From assembly GCF_000526775.1 (NCBI RefSeq), contig NZ_JAGS01000005.1:186001-250000 (forward strand): a stretch of DNA of 64,000 nucleotides, read 5' to 3'. The notes below the pieces were generated by a model. The model was not told the origin of the DNA. It did not search any database and saw nothing but the letters and a program-made list of their open reading frames with translations. Within the stretch, counting starts at the first letter, position 1, and each line of letters opens with the position of its first letter. Shown here one piece after another: positions 10,286 to 18,107 of this stretch. The position numbers were made by a program, and so were the translations under genes. This stretch comes from Ruminococcus albus AD2013. GTDB taxonomy: Bacteria > Bacillota > Clostridia > Oscillospirales > Ruminococcaceae.

Positions 10286-10314
10286 ATTATAATATCATCA
10301 ATTGAATTTGTCAA
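10286..10314 (-). promoter_or_regulatory. Promoter of the 8610-10229 surface protein gene
   Basis: On the minus strand TTGACA (10309-10314), a 17-bp spacer and TATAAT (10286-10291), about 55 bases upstream of the start codon. Confidence 0.8.
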
Positions 10315-10450
10315 CAGTTATCTTGCTATTTTCCAGTAAAATGTCAATTATTATTGTGAATAGTAGTCTTTCTGTTCTCTAATTAATTTAAAGTATGTGT
10401 GAAAATTCGTTGTAGGGTAGGGGCGTGATGATGTTATATCATCTTCTTTT

Positions 10451-10857
10451 TTAGCATCTGTTCCTAAGAAGACAGAACATAAGCTCAAGCATAGGCTTCT
10501 TTCTGTATGTCTGTATAGCGTTTCTGACCGAAACGAGCCGCCAATTATCTATATTATAATCTTTCGGAAGGGGAGTGGGTTCATCAAATTCATCAAGCAC
10601 AGCTTCTTTATTAGGCTTGGTAGCATCTTTTGGTATAGAAACCAAAACTCCGACTTCGTGAGGAAGATCATTTAATTCTTCATGCAAAAGTTCTTTGTAT
10701 GTCTGCATGGTCATCACTAAATAATTGTATTCACAAAAGTAATTCTGTCCAAAGCCTGATTTAAAGTCAGATTTACAAGACTTCACCTCGTAACCCTTGA
10801 ATACACCTTTTTCAATTCCGTCAATACTCAGTTGATTAACAGGAACGAATTCCATAT
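10451..10857 (-). pseudogene. C-terminal fragment of a PD-(D/E)XK-like nuclease of phage type, cut by IS66
   Basis: The readable part begins around 'MEFVPVNQLSIDG' and continues with 'GYEVKSCKSDFKSGFGQNYFCEYNYLVM', ending at 10451. The E-V-K triad and the following Cys/aromatic-rich segment resemble small phage-associated proteins with the pattern 'WRCYEIKVTKADFHS', which are thought to be PD-(D/E)XK nucleases. Upstream of about 10857 the frame runs into IS66 transposase DNA read antisense, so the N-terminus is missing. Confidence 0.55.
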
Positions 10858-11506
10858 TTTCGACTACAAGCCCACCCGGGAAGGCGAAAATGAACAGGCC
10901 TTCCTGAAGGGCTTTGACGGATATCTGGTGCGTGACGGATACAGCGGATATCATGTGGTTACCGGTGTAAAGCACTGCGGTTGCATGACTCATGTTCGCC
11001 GTTATTTCGTCAATGCACTGCCGAAGGATAAGTCCGCACAGGAAACGTCGGTTGCAGCAGAAGCGGTCAGATACTTTGAGCGGATATACCATGAAGAAAA
11101 CCTGATGTCAGACATGACGGCTGAGGAAAGATATGAGCAGCGTCTGGCGAAGGTAAAGCCTTTGCTCGATGCTTTCTTTGCGTGGCTTGAAACGCTTCAT
11201 GTCAGCGGAAAGAGTGCTCTTGCCAAGTCAGTTGCTTATGCACTGAATGAAAAGCCGTATCTATACACTTTTCTGGAGAACGGGAATGTTCCCATAGACA
11301 ATAACCGTGCCGAAAATGCCATAAGGCCCTTTGCTGTGGGCAGGAAGAACTGGATGCACAGCAATACGGCGAGCGGTGCAAAAGCGAGTGCAGCGCTGTA
11401 TTCCATTGTTGCCACGGCTCAGGCTAACGGGCTGAATACAGAGAAGTATCTGACAGAGCTGTTCTCACATCCGGCAGGAACAATTCTCCTTCCATCCACT
11501 ATATGA
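10858..11506 (+). pseudogene. tnpC: IS66-family transposase, C-terminal two-fifths
   Basis: From about 10862 the frame reads FDYKPTREGEN...FLKGFDGYLVRDGYSGYHVV...HVRRYF, then the hallmark DNNRAENAIRPFAVGRKNWMHSNTASGAKASAALYSIVATAQANGLN of the IS66 DDE transposase. The zinc-finger and helical N-terminal part is missing, and no start codon belongs to it, so it is dead. The C-terminal end (HPAGTILLPSTI) is not the usual one. Base composition is GC-richer than the flanks, as expected for an acquired element. Confidence 0.85.
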
Positions 11507-11572
11507 TATTCAGACAGGCTCACCGAGGTGAGCCTGTCTCTTTGATACTATGTATCGGCGGTTTACGCTTAC
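10858..11572 (+). mobile_element. IS66-family insertion sequence, left end deleted
   Basis: It contains the 3' part of the transposase gene, a strong hairpin at 11514-11540 (ACAGGCTCACC/GGTGAGCCTGT) and, at its right edge, a sequence whose complement reads GTAAGCGTAAACCGCCG. That resembles the GTAAGCG-type terminal inverted repeat of IS66 elements and marks 11572 as the likely boundary. No left inverted repeat is visible: the left edge is fused to the nuclease relic. Confidence 0.65.
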
Positions 11573-11623
11573 ACTTATTCTGCCACTATGAAAGAATTGT
11601 TTTAGATGCTGGAAATAATTGAG

Positions 11624-12286
11624 TTATTCTTCTGTCATATCAATGAATATATCTTCTAATGCCATTGCGTAACTCATTGATTTATAATATAACTCAACAA
11701 CTATTTCGAATGTACTTGAAAACTCTGTTGATAAAAAATTGTGAGCCACACAGTTTCGTTGTTTTTTTATCTCAAGAAACGATTGCTCAGCATCATCAAA
11801 ATTGATTTTTAGACAATCATTAATTGCATCATATTTTTCAAATTCTTTATCTATGTTTTTAAGACTAGATATATCTTCAAGTTTACGTAGTATTTCTTCA
11901 ATTTGACTTATTATCTCATTGTTTAGAAATTCAAATCTTGTTTTTACCTTATCCCTAAATGTAATTCCTCCCCAGAAATTATAAAACTGAGAAGCATCTA
12001 AACTTGGATTTGTATAAAATTTTTTAAATGCGATTTCAGGTAGTTTATCAATATCGCCCTTGTTCTTTACATTATTAGCTAAACTTTGCCAGAGCGATTT
12101 GGGATGATAAAGAAAAGCATTAATTTTATCCTTAATTGAACTCTCGTATTTGCTTGCAACAAGTAATATGAGAGTTCTTGGATAATATTCAATTATTTTT
12201 CTTTCGAATTTAATCGTTTTAACATCCGCATAGTATTCATCAATTGTCTTATTGATATCCTGATATTTTGAAACTTCAAATGCCAT
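11624..12286 (-). CDS. MAE_28990/HEPN-like partner of a DUF262 protein
   Basis: The protein is ~220 residues. The ATG at 12286 is preferred to the TTG at 12292 because AAGGAG lies nine bases upstream, inside the end of the previous gene. It is all-helical in character, begins 'MAFEVSKYQDINKTIDEYYADVKTIKFE' and near its end has 'FLEIKKQRNCVAHNFLSTEF', an R-x4-H arrangement (R-N-C-V-A-H) typical of HEPN-domain proteins, where Arg and His form an RNase centre. Proteins of this kind (MAE_28990/MAE_18760 families) are recurrently encoded next to DUF262 proteins in defence islands. The gene follows the DUF262 gene by six bases, so they are translationally coupled. HEPN assignment is by motif; RNase activity is inferred. 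Confidence 0.65.
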   Translation of the reverse strand: MAFEVSKYQDINKTIDEYYADVKTIKFERKIIEYYPRTLILLVASKYESSIKDKINAFLYHPKSLWQSLANNVKNKGDIDKLPEIAFKKFYTNPSLDASQFYNFWGGITFRDKVKTRFEFLNNEIISQIEEILRKLEDISSLKNIDKEFEKYDAINDCLKINFDDAEQSFLEIKKQRNCVAHNFLSTEFSSTFEIVVELYYKSMSYAMALEDIFIDMTEE

Positions 12287-12292
12287 TTTCAA

Positions 12293-13471
12293 TTACTCCT
12301 TATCGAGCGAAATAATTGACTTGGCAATTTCTATTCTTCTTAGAACATTATTTCTTGAAGTAGAACTTGATTGTGTCAGTGCTTCAAACTCCTTATTGTT
12401 TTTTAGCGTAACGAAATCAGCGGAATTTATTGTGCCTTCTACAAGACAGTTATTTTGATATGCTTCACTGCATACAGCAACAAAAACTGCTTCAAATATG
12501 GAAATTGCAAATTTTCCGTTTGTTTTATAAAATGCCTTTTCTTCAAGTAAGGAACAGGAGGTTAGAAACGAATCAAATAATCTTTCACAATATTCAATTT
12601 TATCATTATTGAATTTCTTACTATCTTGAGAATAATCGTTTAGGAAAGTTAACATTTTCGGACTGTATTCTTTCCATTTTTCAAGCAAGGCAAATGCACG
12701 TAATATAAGTTCAACATCTCTACTGTGTATCTCTAAATTCTCGCTTCCAATAATCTTACGCCATTTATCATTACAATTTATACGAAGCATCATATCGTAA
12801 AACGGACAATAATATAGACTCGCTCTTATTTCTTGTGGAGTAAGTTTAACTCCGCCGGTATTAAGTCTATTGAAGATCTCATACATAGAATCTTTGTTAT
12901 CATCAGGTTTATTTTGTCTTATCATGATTGCTCTTACATATCTTCTAAGACGGAATTTTAATTTCATTTCTTCCAGATCATCAAATTTTTTCTTGTAGTA
13001 TCTACTCGTTTCATCTAAAACAAGATTGAAATCTTTAAAAAGCTGATTATCATCAAGTAAAGACTCAAAAGATTTTCCTTCCTGAAGTTTTTGTTTTATA
13101 AGATTTCTTGTCCTATTATTCTTAGGAAATCTTCCTTTAACAAAAAAGTATATTGATAGTATTCTTTGTTGTCCATCAATAATCTTATATGTTGATTCTT
13201 CATCATCATCTATATAAACAAATAATTCAGGGACAGGTAGCCCAAGAATAAGTGATTCAATAAATCTTGAAGCACGTTTTATATCCCATACATATTTACG
13301 CTGAAATAAAGGCATTTCTATAATATTACTATCTATCAATTCAACGATATTTGAGGGATTCCAGTCACGAGGTGCTGAAGTAATATCATATTCCAATATA
13401 TCTTCCTCACATTCTTCGTTAGATGTATCTTCAACATCAAGTTCAAATTCTTCATTTAATTTTTCATTCAT
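12293..13471 (-). CDS. DUF262 protein (GmrSD/DndB-like ParB-fold, defence-associated)
   Basis: The 392-residue protein has the DUF262 signature motifs: MPLFQRKYVWDIKRASRFIESLILGLPVP near residues 55-85, KIIDGQQRILSI (D-G-Q-Q-R) at ~97-108 and YEIFNRLNTGGVKLTPQEIRAS (F-x-R-L-N-x-G-G) at ~195-216. In GmrS-type proteins the DGQQR segment belongs to a ParB-like nucleotide-binding or nuclease fold. There is no GmrD-like DUF1524 HNH domain; the partner is instead the HEPN-like protein downstream. The pair is intact although surrounded by broken genes on both sides, which fits a recently active or selected defence module. The start at 13471 has AGGAGAG 11-12 bases upstream. Confidence 0.82.
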   Translation of the reverse strand: MNEKLNEEFELDVEDTSNEECEEDILEYDITSAPRDWNPSNIVELIDSNIIEMPLFQRKYVWDIKRASRFIESLILGLPVPELFVYIDDDEESTYKIIDGQQRILSIYFFVKGRFPKNNRTRNLIKQKLQEGKSFESLLDDNQLFKDFNLVLDETSRYYKKKFDDLEEMKLKFRLRRYVRAIMIRQNKPDDNKDSMYEIFNRLNTGGVKLTPQEIRASLYYCPFYDMMLRINCNDKWRKIIGSENLEIHSRDVELILRAFALLEKWKEYSPKMLTFLNDYSQDSKKFNNDKIEYCERLFDSFLTSCSLLEEKAFYKTNGKFAISIFEAVFVAVCSEAYQNNCLVEGTINSADFVTLKNNKEFEALTQSSSTSRNNVLRRIEIAKSIISLDKE

Positions 13472-13625
13472 AGTATATTACACTCTCCTTTTATTATTCA
13501 AAATAAAATGTAATTTTATAATATCATATTAAGTAGAAAAAAGCAAGACAACCGCATATCCTACAAAAATATTAACTTTATTATTCTTTTTGATATGAAA
13601 TCATCATTGCTTTTTTAGCAAAATG

Positions 13626-13738
13626 CTATTTATACAGCCCTTGTACTTTCCAAGGTGTTAACCGCCATTCACCATTGTTTCTCCATGGTGAAGCAGTTCC
13701 GTCATTTGTAATTTTATTGAGAATACTATTTGGCAACA
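13626..13738 (-). pseudogene. Short unidentified C-terminal fragment
   Basis: Reads 'ILNKITNDGTASPWRNNGEWRLTPWKVQGLYK' and stops at 13626; the composition looks coding. It starts just after the stop of the helicase relic, in another frame. I do not recognise the family. Confidence 0.35.
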
Positions 13739-13740
13739 TA

Positions 13741-13975
13741 TCAGGTCTTATTTTGGTGTTTTAGATATTCCGTATATGTATATATATTTTCAGTGCCAAT
13801 TAGCTTTTCAAGAAAGGATTTAAATGTTGGATCAGTTTGAATAGTAAGAAAAAGAATAAGCCTCTTTTTGGGCCTTGAACAGCAAACGTAAAATAAATTA
13901 CGATTTCATTCCAAGAAGAACTATCCCTATCCGTTTGAGTATCTTCAAAAACTTTCTCATTGGTATCTCCTCTAA
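13741..13975 (-). pseudogene. UvrD/Rep-type helicase, frameshifted C-terminal remnant
   Basis: Two frames must be joined near 13882. The upstream one gives 'EDTQTDRDSSSWNEIVIYF' and the downstream one 'YVCCSRPKKRLILFLTIQTD...KSFLEKLIGTENIYTYTEYLK' followed by TGA at 13741. F-Y-V-C-C-S-R-P-K-K-R-L is a clear superfamily I helicase motif VI (usual form YVACSRARERL). Such helicases accompany OLD-type nucleases in defence systems, but no partner remains here. Confidence 0.65.
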
Positions 13976-14079
13976 ATACCGATTTAGTAAAGGAAGCCTC
14001 ATGCTTCCTCCACACCGAAATTATAGCACAGCAGGAAGAAAAAGTCAATCAGAACGTATCAAAATCCGCCTGTCCGGCG

Positions 14080-14122
14080 ACTTACTATCTCGACCGTGAT
14101 GCCCTTGATTCTGTTTGCCATG
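14080..14122 (-). pseudogene. Relic of a phage tape-measure-type gene start
   Basis: GGAGGTAGGTGAAACCGC precedes an ATG at 14122 and a 12-codon open stretch reading MANRIKGITVEI, the usual opening of phage minor tail/tape-measure proteins in this group; the frame then decays and stops. It is the 3' exon of the group II intron remnant next to it, so the intron once sat in front of a phage tail gene. Confidence 0.4.
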
Positions 14123-14147
14123 CGGTTTCACCTACCTCCGTGAGGGC

Positions 14148-14490
14148 AATCGAGTAGGAGGCGGCAAATAAGCCGCCGACCTCTCACACCACCGTGCGTA
14201 CCGTTCGGTACACGGCGGTTCAATCAACTTAAAAAGTAACACACCTTTCGGTGTAGTAATCTAACATTGAGACTAATCCAAATCGGGTTAGTCTCTCTTT
14301 ATTAATTGCAAAGCTTAGTACCTTTCTCTGGCATACATATGCAACACGATTACCTGCATATGCCGTTATCATTGCAGTGTCCTTATCAGTACCAAGCTTT
14401 ATCAGATTCTTTGCTCTGTTCTGAGGTGTTTTCCAGAATTTCCATATGCACATTCTTATACGTGTACGATGAAACTTTTCGCAAAGCATC
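14148..14490 (-). mobile_element. Group II intron, 3' end only (maturase tail plus domains V/VI)
   Basis: The minus strand reads a maturase C-terminus followed by the ribozyme 3' domains: GAACCGCCGTGTACCGAACGG...GGTGGTGTGAGAGG (domain V region) and a GGCGGC-TTATTT-GCCGCC helix running to CTACTCGATT (domain VI and 3' splice end, about 14148). Everything upstream (domains I-III and most of the reverse transcriptase) is missing, so the intron cannot move. Confidence 0.8.
14229..14480 (-). pseudogene. ltrA: Group II intron reverse transcriptase/maturase, C-terminal fragment
   Basis: About 83 residues: 'RIRMCIWKFWKTPQNRAKNLIKLG...NKERLTRFGLVSMLDYY'. This is the conserved end of bacterial group II intron maturases (R-R-I-R-M-x-x-W-K-x-W-K-x-P, A-L-T-N-E-R-L-x-x-x-G-L-x-S-L-L-D-Y-Y). 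The reverse-transcriptase and most of the X domain are absent. Confidence 0.8.
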
Positions 14491-14703
14491 AGAAGCAGGT
14501 TATGAATCAGATGAAAATCAGGAATTGATTGTACATGGTAGTATTATAATTGATAAGTATAAAGATATATATATTGCCACCTGGAAGGAGACTACAATTC
14601 AGCCAAGTTAATCATAAACTTTAAAGGAAAAAAAGAAATAGGAGACAGGTACAGCTGGAGCATATTGAATGAAGAAACATTTTCTATATTTGTAAAACAA
14701 TAA
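14490..14703 (+). pseudogene. Unidentified gene remnant with one frameshift
   Basis: One frame gives 'ASEAGYESDENQELIVHGSIIIDKYKDIYIATWKETTIQ', then shifts near 14608 into 'KLIINFKGKKEIGDRYSWSILNEETFSIFVKQ' with a stop at 14701-14703. The two halves join naturally, suggesting a single-event frameshift in a short C-terminal fragment. Family not recognised. Confidence 0.4.
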
Positions 14704-14781
14704 TAAACCTATGTGAAACTCTAAGTGGTATATTTTTATAGCAAGAAGAATGATGCGTAATAATCACACATCATATGTGAC

Positions 14782-14814
14782 ATCATCCCCCGCCTAAAGA
14801 GGCGGGGGATGACA
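14782..14814. repeat. Perfect GC-rich hairpin upstream of structured leader A
   Basis: CATCCCCCGCCT-AAAG-AGGCGGGGGATG, a 12-bp perfect stem in AT-rich DNA. It abuts the -35 region of the following promoter. It could be a terminator or a subterminal hairpin of a lost IS200/IS605-like element. Confidence 0.5.
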
Positions 14815-14902
14815 ATCTTTTGTGATTGTGGTATACTATATTCGTTTCATTTTAACCCAAGAGTCTTTCGCATTGCTAATGCGGGGGCTCTTATTCTTTA
14901 GA
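14809..14902 (+). ncRNA. Structured leader A (promoter plus hairpin RNA), first of two copies
   Basis: ATGACA-N17-TATACT (14809-14837) precedes an RNA beginning around TTTAACCCAAGAGTC. The outer stem AAGAGTC/GGCTCTT encloses an inner GCAT...ATGC stem, and a T-rich tail follows. The same order of elements, with a compensating base change in the outer stem, occurs at 25620-25722. No intact gene follows directly, so this copy looks orphaned. Confidence 0.5.
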
Positions 14903-15033
14903 AAAAGCCAATGGTATCAGCACTTACGTAGGCAAAAACATATTATGACAACAGGACACTAAATATGTAAAAAAAGGAAAATTGAAAGATCCTGATTGAA
15001 AAAAACAGTTTTAATTTGATTTGATAAATGTAA

Positions 15034-15075
15034 AACGGATAGATATTATTTATTGGATAGCTATCCGTTTTTATT
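15034..15075 (+). terminator. Terminator-like hairpin before the 15197 gene
   Basis: AACGGATAG and CTATCCGTT separated by 18 bases and followed by TTTTATTTATT. It insulates the surface-protein promoter at 15114 from upstream reading. Confidence 0.6.
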
Positions 15076-15113
15076 TATTAGCTGCGAGCAATTAAGAAAA
15101 TGTTTCAAAAATA

Positions 15114-15142
15114 TTGACAATAATATTTTCGAGTGATATAAT
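15114..15142 (+). promoter_or_regulatory. Promoter of the 15197 surface protein gene
   Basis: TTGACA (15114-15119), 17-bp spacer, TATAAT (15137-15142). Confidence 0.85.
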
Positions 15143-15196
15143 ATATATTTATGGATATTTTAAATATTCATAAATATAATCCAGGAGGGCATATTT

Positions 15197-16729
15197 ATGC
15201 AGATAAAAAAAGTTTTAGCAGTAGTAATGTCATTATGTATGATAGCAGGAGCAGAAAGCTATTGTGCGCCTGTTATCTCAAACAGTATAACAGCTCAGGC
15301 TTCAACTGTTGAGTCAGATTGCTTTTCTTTTGATGAGGAAACAGGTGTGCTTACGCTTAGAGGAGATGTTGAAGCTAGTGCATTATGGTTATTCAGTAAT
15401 AAGCAGAATGTTAAATCCATTATAGCGGAAGATGGAACGGTTTTCCCTAAAACATGTAATTGTCTGTTTCAAGGTTTTAAAAACTGTACCGATATTGACC
15501 TTAAGCATGTAGATACTAGCGATGCCAAATCAATGTATAATATGTTTGAGGGTTGTTCAAGTTTAACATCACTTGAACTAAGTGGATTTAATACAAGCAA
15601 TGTAACAAATATGTCTCAAATGTTCAAAAACTGCTCCGGTTTGACTACACTTGATTTAAGTGGATTTAACACAAGCAATGTTGATACAATGAGTGATATG
15701 TTCAGAAACTGCTCCAGATTGACCACACTAGATTTAACCAGATTTGATACCGGACACGTTAAATCCATGAGCTGTATGTTCTGTGGCTGTTCCAGTTTGA
15801 AAGAACTAGATTTAAGTAGATTTAATACGAAAAGAGTTTCGAGTACAGATCATATGTTTTGTGGATGTTCCAGCCTTGCCAAGCTTAATATAGGTAATTT
15901 TGATGTAAGAAAAGTTACTAATATGTGGGGAATGTTTTATGGCTGCTCTGGTTTGAAAACTCTTGATTTGAGCAGTTTTCAGACAAATAGCGTGACAGAT
16001 TTAGGTAGTATGTTCTGTGATTGTTCCAGCTTGAAAGAACTTGATTTAAGCGGATTTATATCCAAACAAGTTACATCTATAGATGGTATGTTCCGTGGCT
16101 GTTCCAGTTTAAAAGGACTTGATCTAAGTGGAATAAATACAATAAGAGTTAGAGATACTAATAGTATGAATGAAGTATTCTCAGGTTGTACCAACCTGAC
16201 TTATTTGAATATAAGCAATTTTGATACAAGTAATAATCCGTGTTTAACGGATATTTTCCGTGACTGTAATTCTCTGAATACACTTGTTCTTGGTGAAAAA
16301 TACACTGAAATCATTACGGCTCAAGCTCTCCCAAACGGTGATGGATGGAAAAAAATGCCAGACTCCGAAACCATAGTAAGCGGCGACGGTGAATTTGCCG
16401 TTATTAAAAATGACGGTAAGAACACATACACGCGTTTTACTGCCATTACGACAACATACCCCACAAACATCAAAGTCGAATACAGTGAGAAAAATCACCA
16501 GGTAAGATTTACATGGGACGAGGTAAAGGGGGCTGAAAGATACGGCATTGCTGTTTATCAGACAGGTAAGTGGAGACTCCAGACACAGAGTATCACTGAC
16601 ACAGTTTACACAACTCCCAAGAACCTAACCCCGGGTAAGACTTACAAAGTTGCTATTGCAGCAAAAGTAAACGGTAAATGGGATACAGCAAACGCTATCA
16701 AACATGCTGTGTCTATAACCATAAAGTGA
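15197..16729 (+). CDS. BspA/DUF285-type leucine-rich repeat secreted protein with Fn3-like C-terminus
   Basis: 510 residues, ATG preceded by AGGAGGGCATATTT, the same leader as the 8610-10229 paralogue. Signal peptide MQIKKVLAVVMSLCMIAG; DUF285 repeats at ~95-385 in a Cys-rich variant (MFCGCSSLKELDLS); C-terminal Fn3-like module from ~415. It is the only LRR protein of the window on the plus strand, and its repeats differ most from the others ('FNTKRVSSTDHMF', 'FQTNSVTDLGSMF'), so the repeat face, not the ends, varies between paralogues. It probably acts outside the cell as an adhesin; no anchor motif is visible. Confidence 0.88.
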   Translation: MQIKKVLAVVMSLCMIAGAESYCAPVISNSITAQASTVESDCFSFDEETGVLTLRGDVEASALWLFSNKQNVKSIIAEDGTVFPKTCNCLFQGFKNCTDIDLKHVDTSDAKSMYNMFEGCSSLTSLELSGFNTSNVTNMSQMFKNCSGLTTLDLSGFNTSNVDTMSDMFRNCSRLTTLDLTRFDTGHVKSMSCMFCGCSSLKELDLSRFNTKRVSSTDHMFCGCSSLAKLNIGNFDVRKVTNMWGMFYGCSGLKTLDLSSFQTNSVTDLGSMFCDCSSLKELDLSGFISKQVTSIDGMFRGCSSLKGLDLSGINTIRVRDTNSMNEVFSGCTNLTYLNISNFDTSNNPCLTDIFRDCNSLNTLVLGEKYTEIITAQALPNGDGWKKMPDSETIVSGDGEFAVIKNDGKNTYTRFTAITTTYPTNIKVEYSEKNHQVRFTWDEVKGAERYGIAVYQTGKWRLQTQSITDTVYTTPKNLTPGKTYKVAIAAKVNGKWDTANAIKHAVSITIK

Positions 16730-16857
16730 TAAGTCTAAAATTTTTCATTTCGTCAAGTAATTCTTACTTATTTGCGACTCATCTAGAGTCTTCCTAAAGC
16801 ACACTTCCTTGTTATGTGTGAATTCGAGAAGTGCGGAACGGTTTAAAGACATAAAAA

Positions 16858-16900
16858 TCCGGCAGAACGTATCATATAGCGTTCTGCTGGTTGTTCTTTC
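16858..16900 (+). terminator. Terminator downstream of the 15197 gene
   Basis: CCGGCAGAACG and CGTTCTGCTGG form a stem with a 10-nt loop; TTGTTCTTTC follows. Confidence 0.65.
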
Positions 16901-17025
16901 ATTTAGAAGAGCAATTTTTGCCTTTAAAGTGCGCTGCTAATTTAGTTATGTTGTAAGCGTATAACTCCCCGCGTCATACATAAAGCCGCGCAATTCATTA
17001 AACAACAAAAACGGATAGCCGCCAG

Positions 17026-17261
17026 ATAATGACGATCTCCTTCACGATGAGGAGAAGATAAAAGGAGAAGTAGAAATCCTTGACAGAACGGAGCTTGTAT
17101 TTTTGGCAATCTCCGAAAATCCGAATATTACAATAAACGGACTGACTTCACTTCTTAATATATCTAAGAAACAGGTTGAGACATTTATTAAGAAGCTCAA
17201 AGATGCAGGTAGGATACACCGAGATGGTGGAGACCGTTACGGCAAATGGGTAATAGACTGA
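17026..17261 (+). pseudogene. C-terminal winged-helix fragment of an AlbA_2/RecG-like ATP-binding protein
   Basis: A ~77-residue open stretch without start: 'KIKGEVEILDRTELVFLAISENPNITINGLTSLLNISKKQVETFIKKLKDAGRIHRDGGDRYGKWVID', stop at 17259. The helix-turn-helix (NGLTSLLNISKKQVETFIKKL) followed by a G-x-R-x-G-x-W-V wing matches the C-terminus of Schlafen-like AlbA_2 domain proteins often annotated as RecG-like. The 230 bases before it hold nothing else I can read. Confidence 0.5.
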
Positions 17262-17395
17262 ACGAGAAATGTAAACGGCTCGGGTTTCGTGGAATCCAAG
17301 CTGCCTGCGCTTAACGGGCAATGACGTAATGTTCAGGCTGAGACCTTACACGGCAGAACATGCGGAGAGCATAGTGTTTGAAAAAAAAGACACAA

Positions 17396-17426
17396 AAAGC
17401 GGTATGCCGTGTTGCATACCGCTTTC
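17396..17426 (-). terminator. Terminator of the AAA/TOPRIM operon
   Basis: On the minus strand AAAGCGGTATGC-AACACG-GCATACCGCTTT followed by TTGTGTCTTTTTTTT, directly after the stop of the TOPRIM gene. Confidence 0.85.
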
Positions 17427-17433
17427 GTTATTC

Positions 17434-18105
17434 TCATTCAAGAAGTTCTAATAATTCCTTGAAATCGTCAAGATGATTATTTAAAATTTGCTCAATGTCC
17501 AAGCATTCGATAAATCCTTCGCTTTTTCCGCCTTTAGTATAGACCTTCTGACCGCATCTAAAAATATCTGCTAATTTTTCTGCGCCGCTTGAATTATTTT
17601 TAAATTTAGGAATATTATCTATCTTTAAATAGGTAATAATCCCTTTGCTATCTTCTAAGAACCAGTCTTCTATGGAATAGACTGCTTTAATAAAATGTGG
17701 AATACCACCTTTATTAATAATAGTCTGTTTTGTGTCGTTTTCATTTATAGGTGGATTTTTTCTGAAGCGTGCAGGTTTTTGAGCTGAATCCAATACGTCG
17801 GTGTCAATACACATAAAGGCATGGAATATAAATTTGGTATTAGGCGCTTTTTGTTCACTCTTTTTAAGTTTATGATTTTTGATAGGTTTGTTATCTTTGA
17901 GAAACTTAGTTACCGCAAAATCAAATTGTCTGGCTGCAATAGTCTTATAGTTACCTATTCCCTTGATATTGATTGGATGAAGGAATTTAAAACTGTCAGA
18001 ATTCTGATGATTTTTTAAAAGTAACTCTCGAACTTTATTGTAAAAGCTAACCTCGGTGTCGCCTTCGACCAGAAGAATTATAACATGAATCTCTTTTTTA
18101 GCCAT
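17434..18105 (-). CDS. TOPRIM/RloB-like protein, partner of the upstream AAA ATPase
   Basis: 223 residues. Near the N-terminus 'VIILLVEGDTEVSFYNKVRELL' carries the Glu-Gly of a TOPRIM fold, in the form used by RloB/AbiLii and DUF4276/DUF4435-type proteins; 'FHAFMCIDTDVLD' (~105-117) supplies the D-x-D. These folds act as metal-dependent nucleases in two-gene abortive-infection systems. The gene starts two bases after the ATPase stop, so the two are one operon. Systems with this layout include AbiL, RloAB and PARIS; which one this belongs to cannot be decided by eye. Confidence 0.72.
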   Translation of the reverse strand: MAKKEIHVIILLVEGDTEVSFYNKVRELLLKNHQNSDSFKFLHPINIKGIGNYKTIAARQFDFAVTKFLKDNKPIKNHKLKKSEQKAPNTKFIFHAFMCIDTDVLDSAQKPARFRKNPPINENDTKQTIINKGGIPHFIKAVYSIEDWFLEDSKGIITYLKIDNIPKFKNNSSGAEKLADIFRCGQKVYTKGGKSEGFIECLDIEQILNNHLDDFKELLELLE

Positions 18106-18107
18106 AT

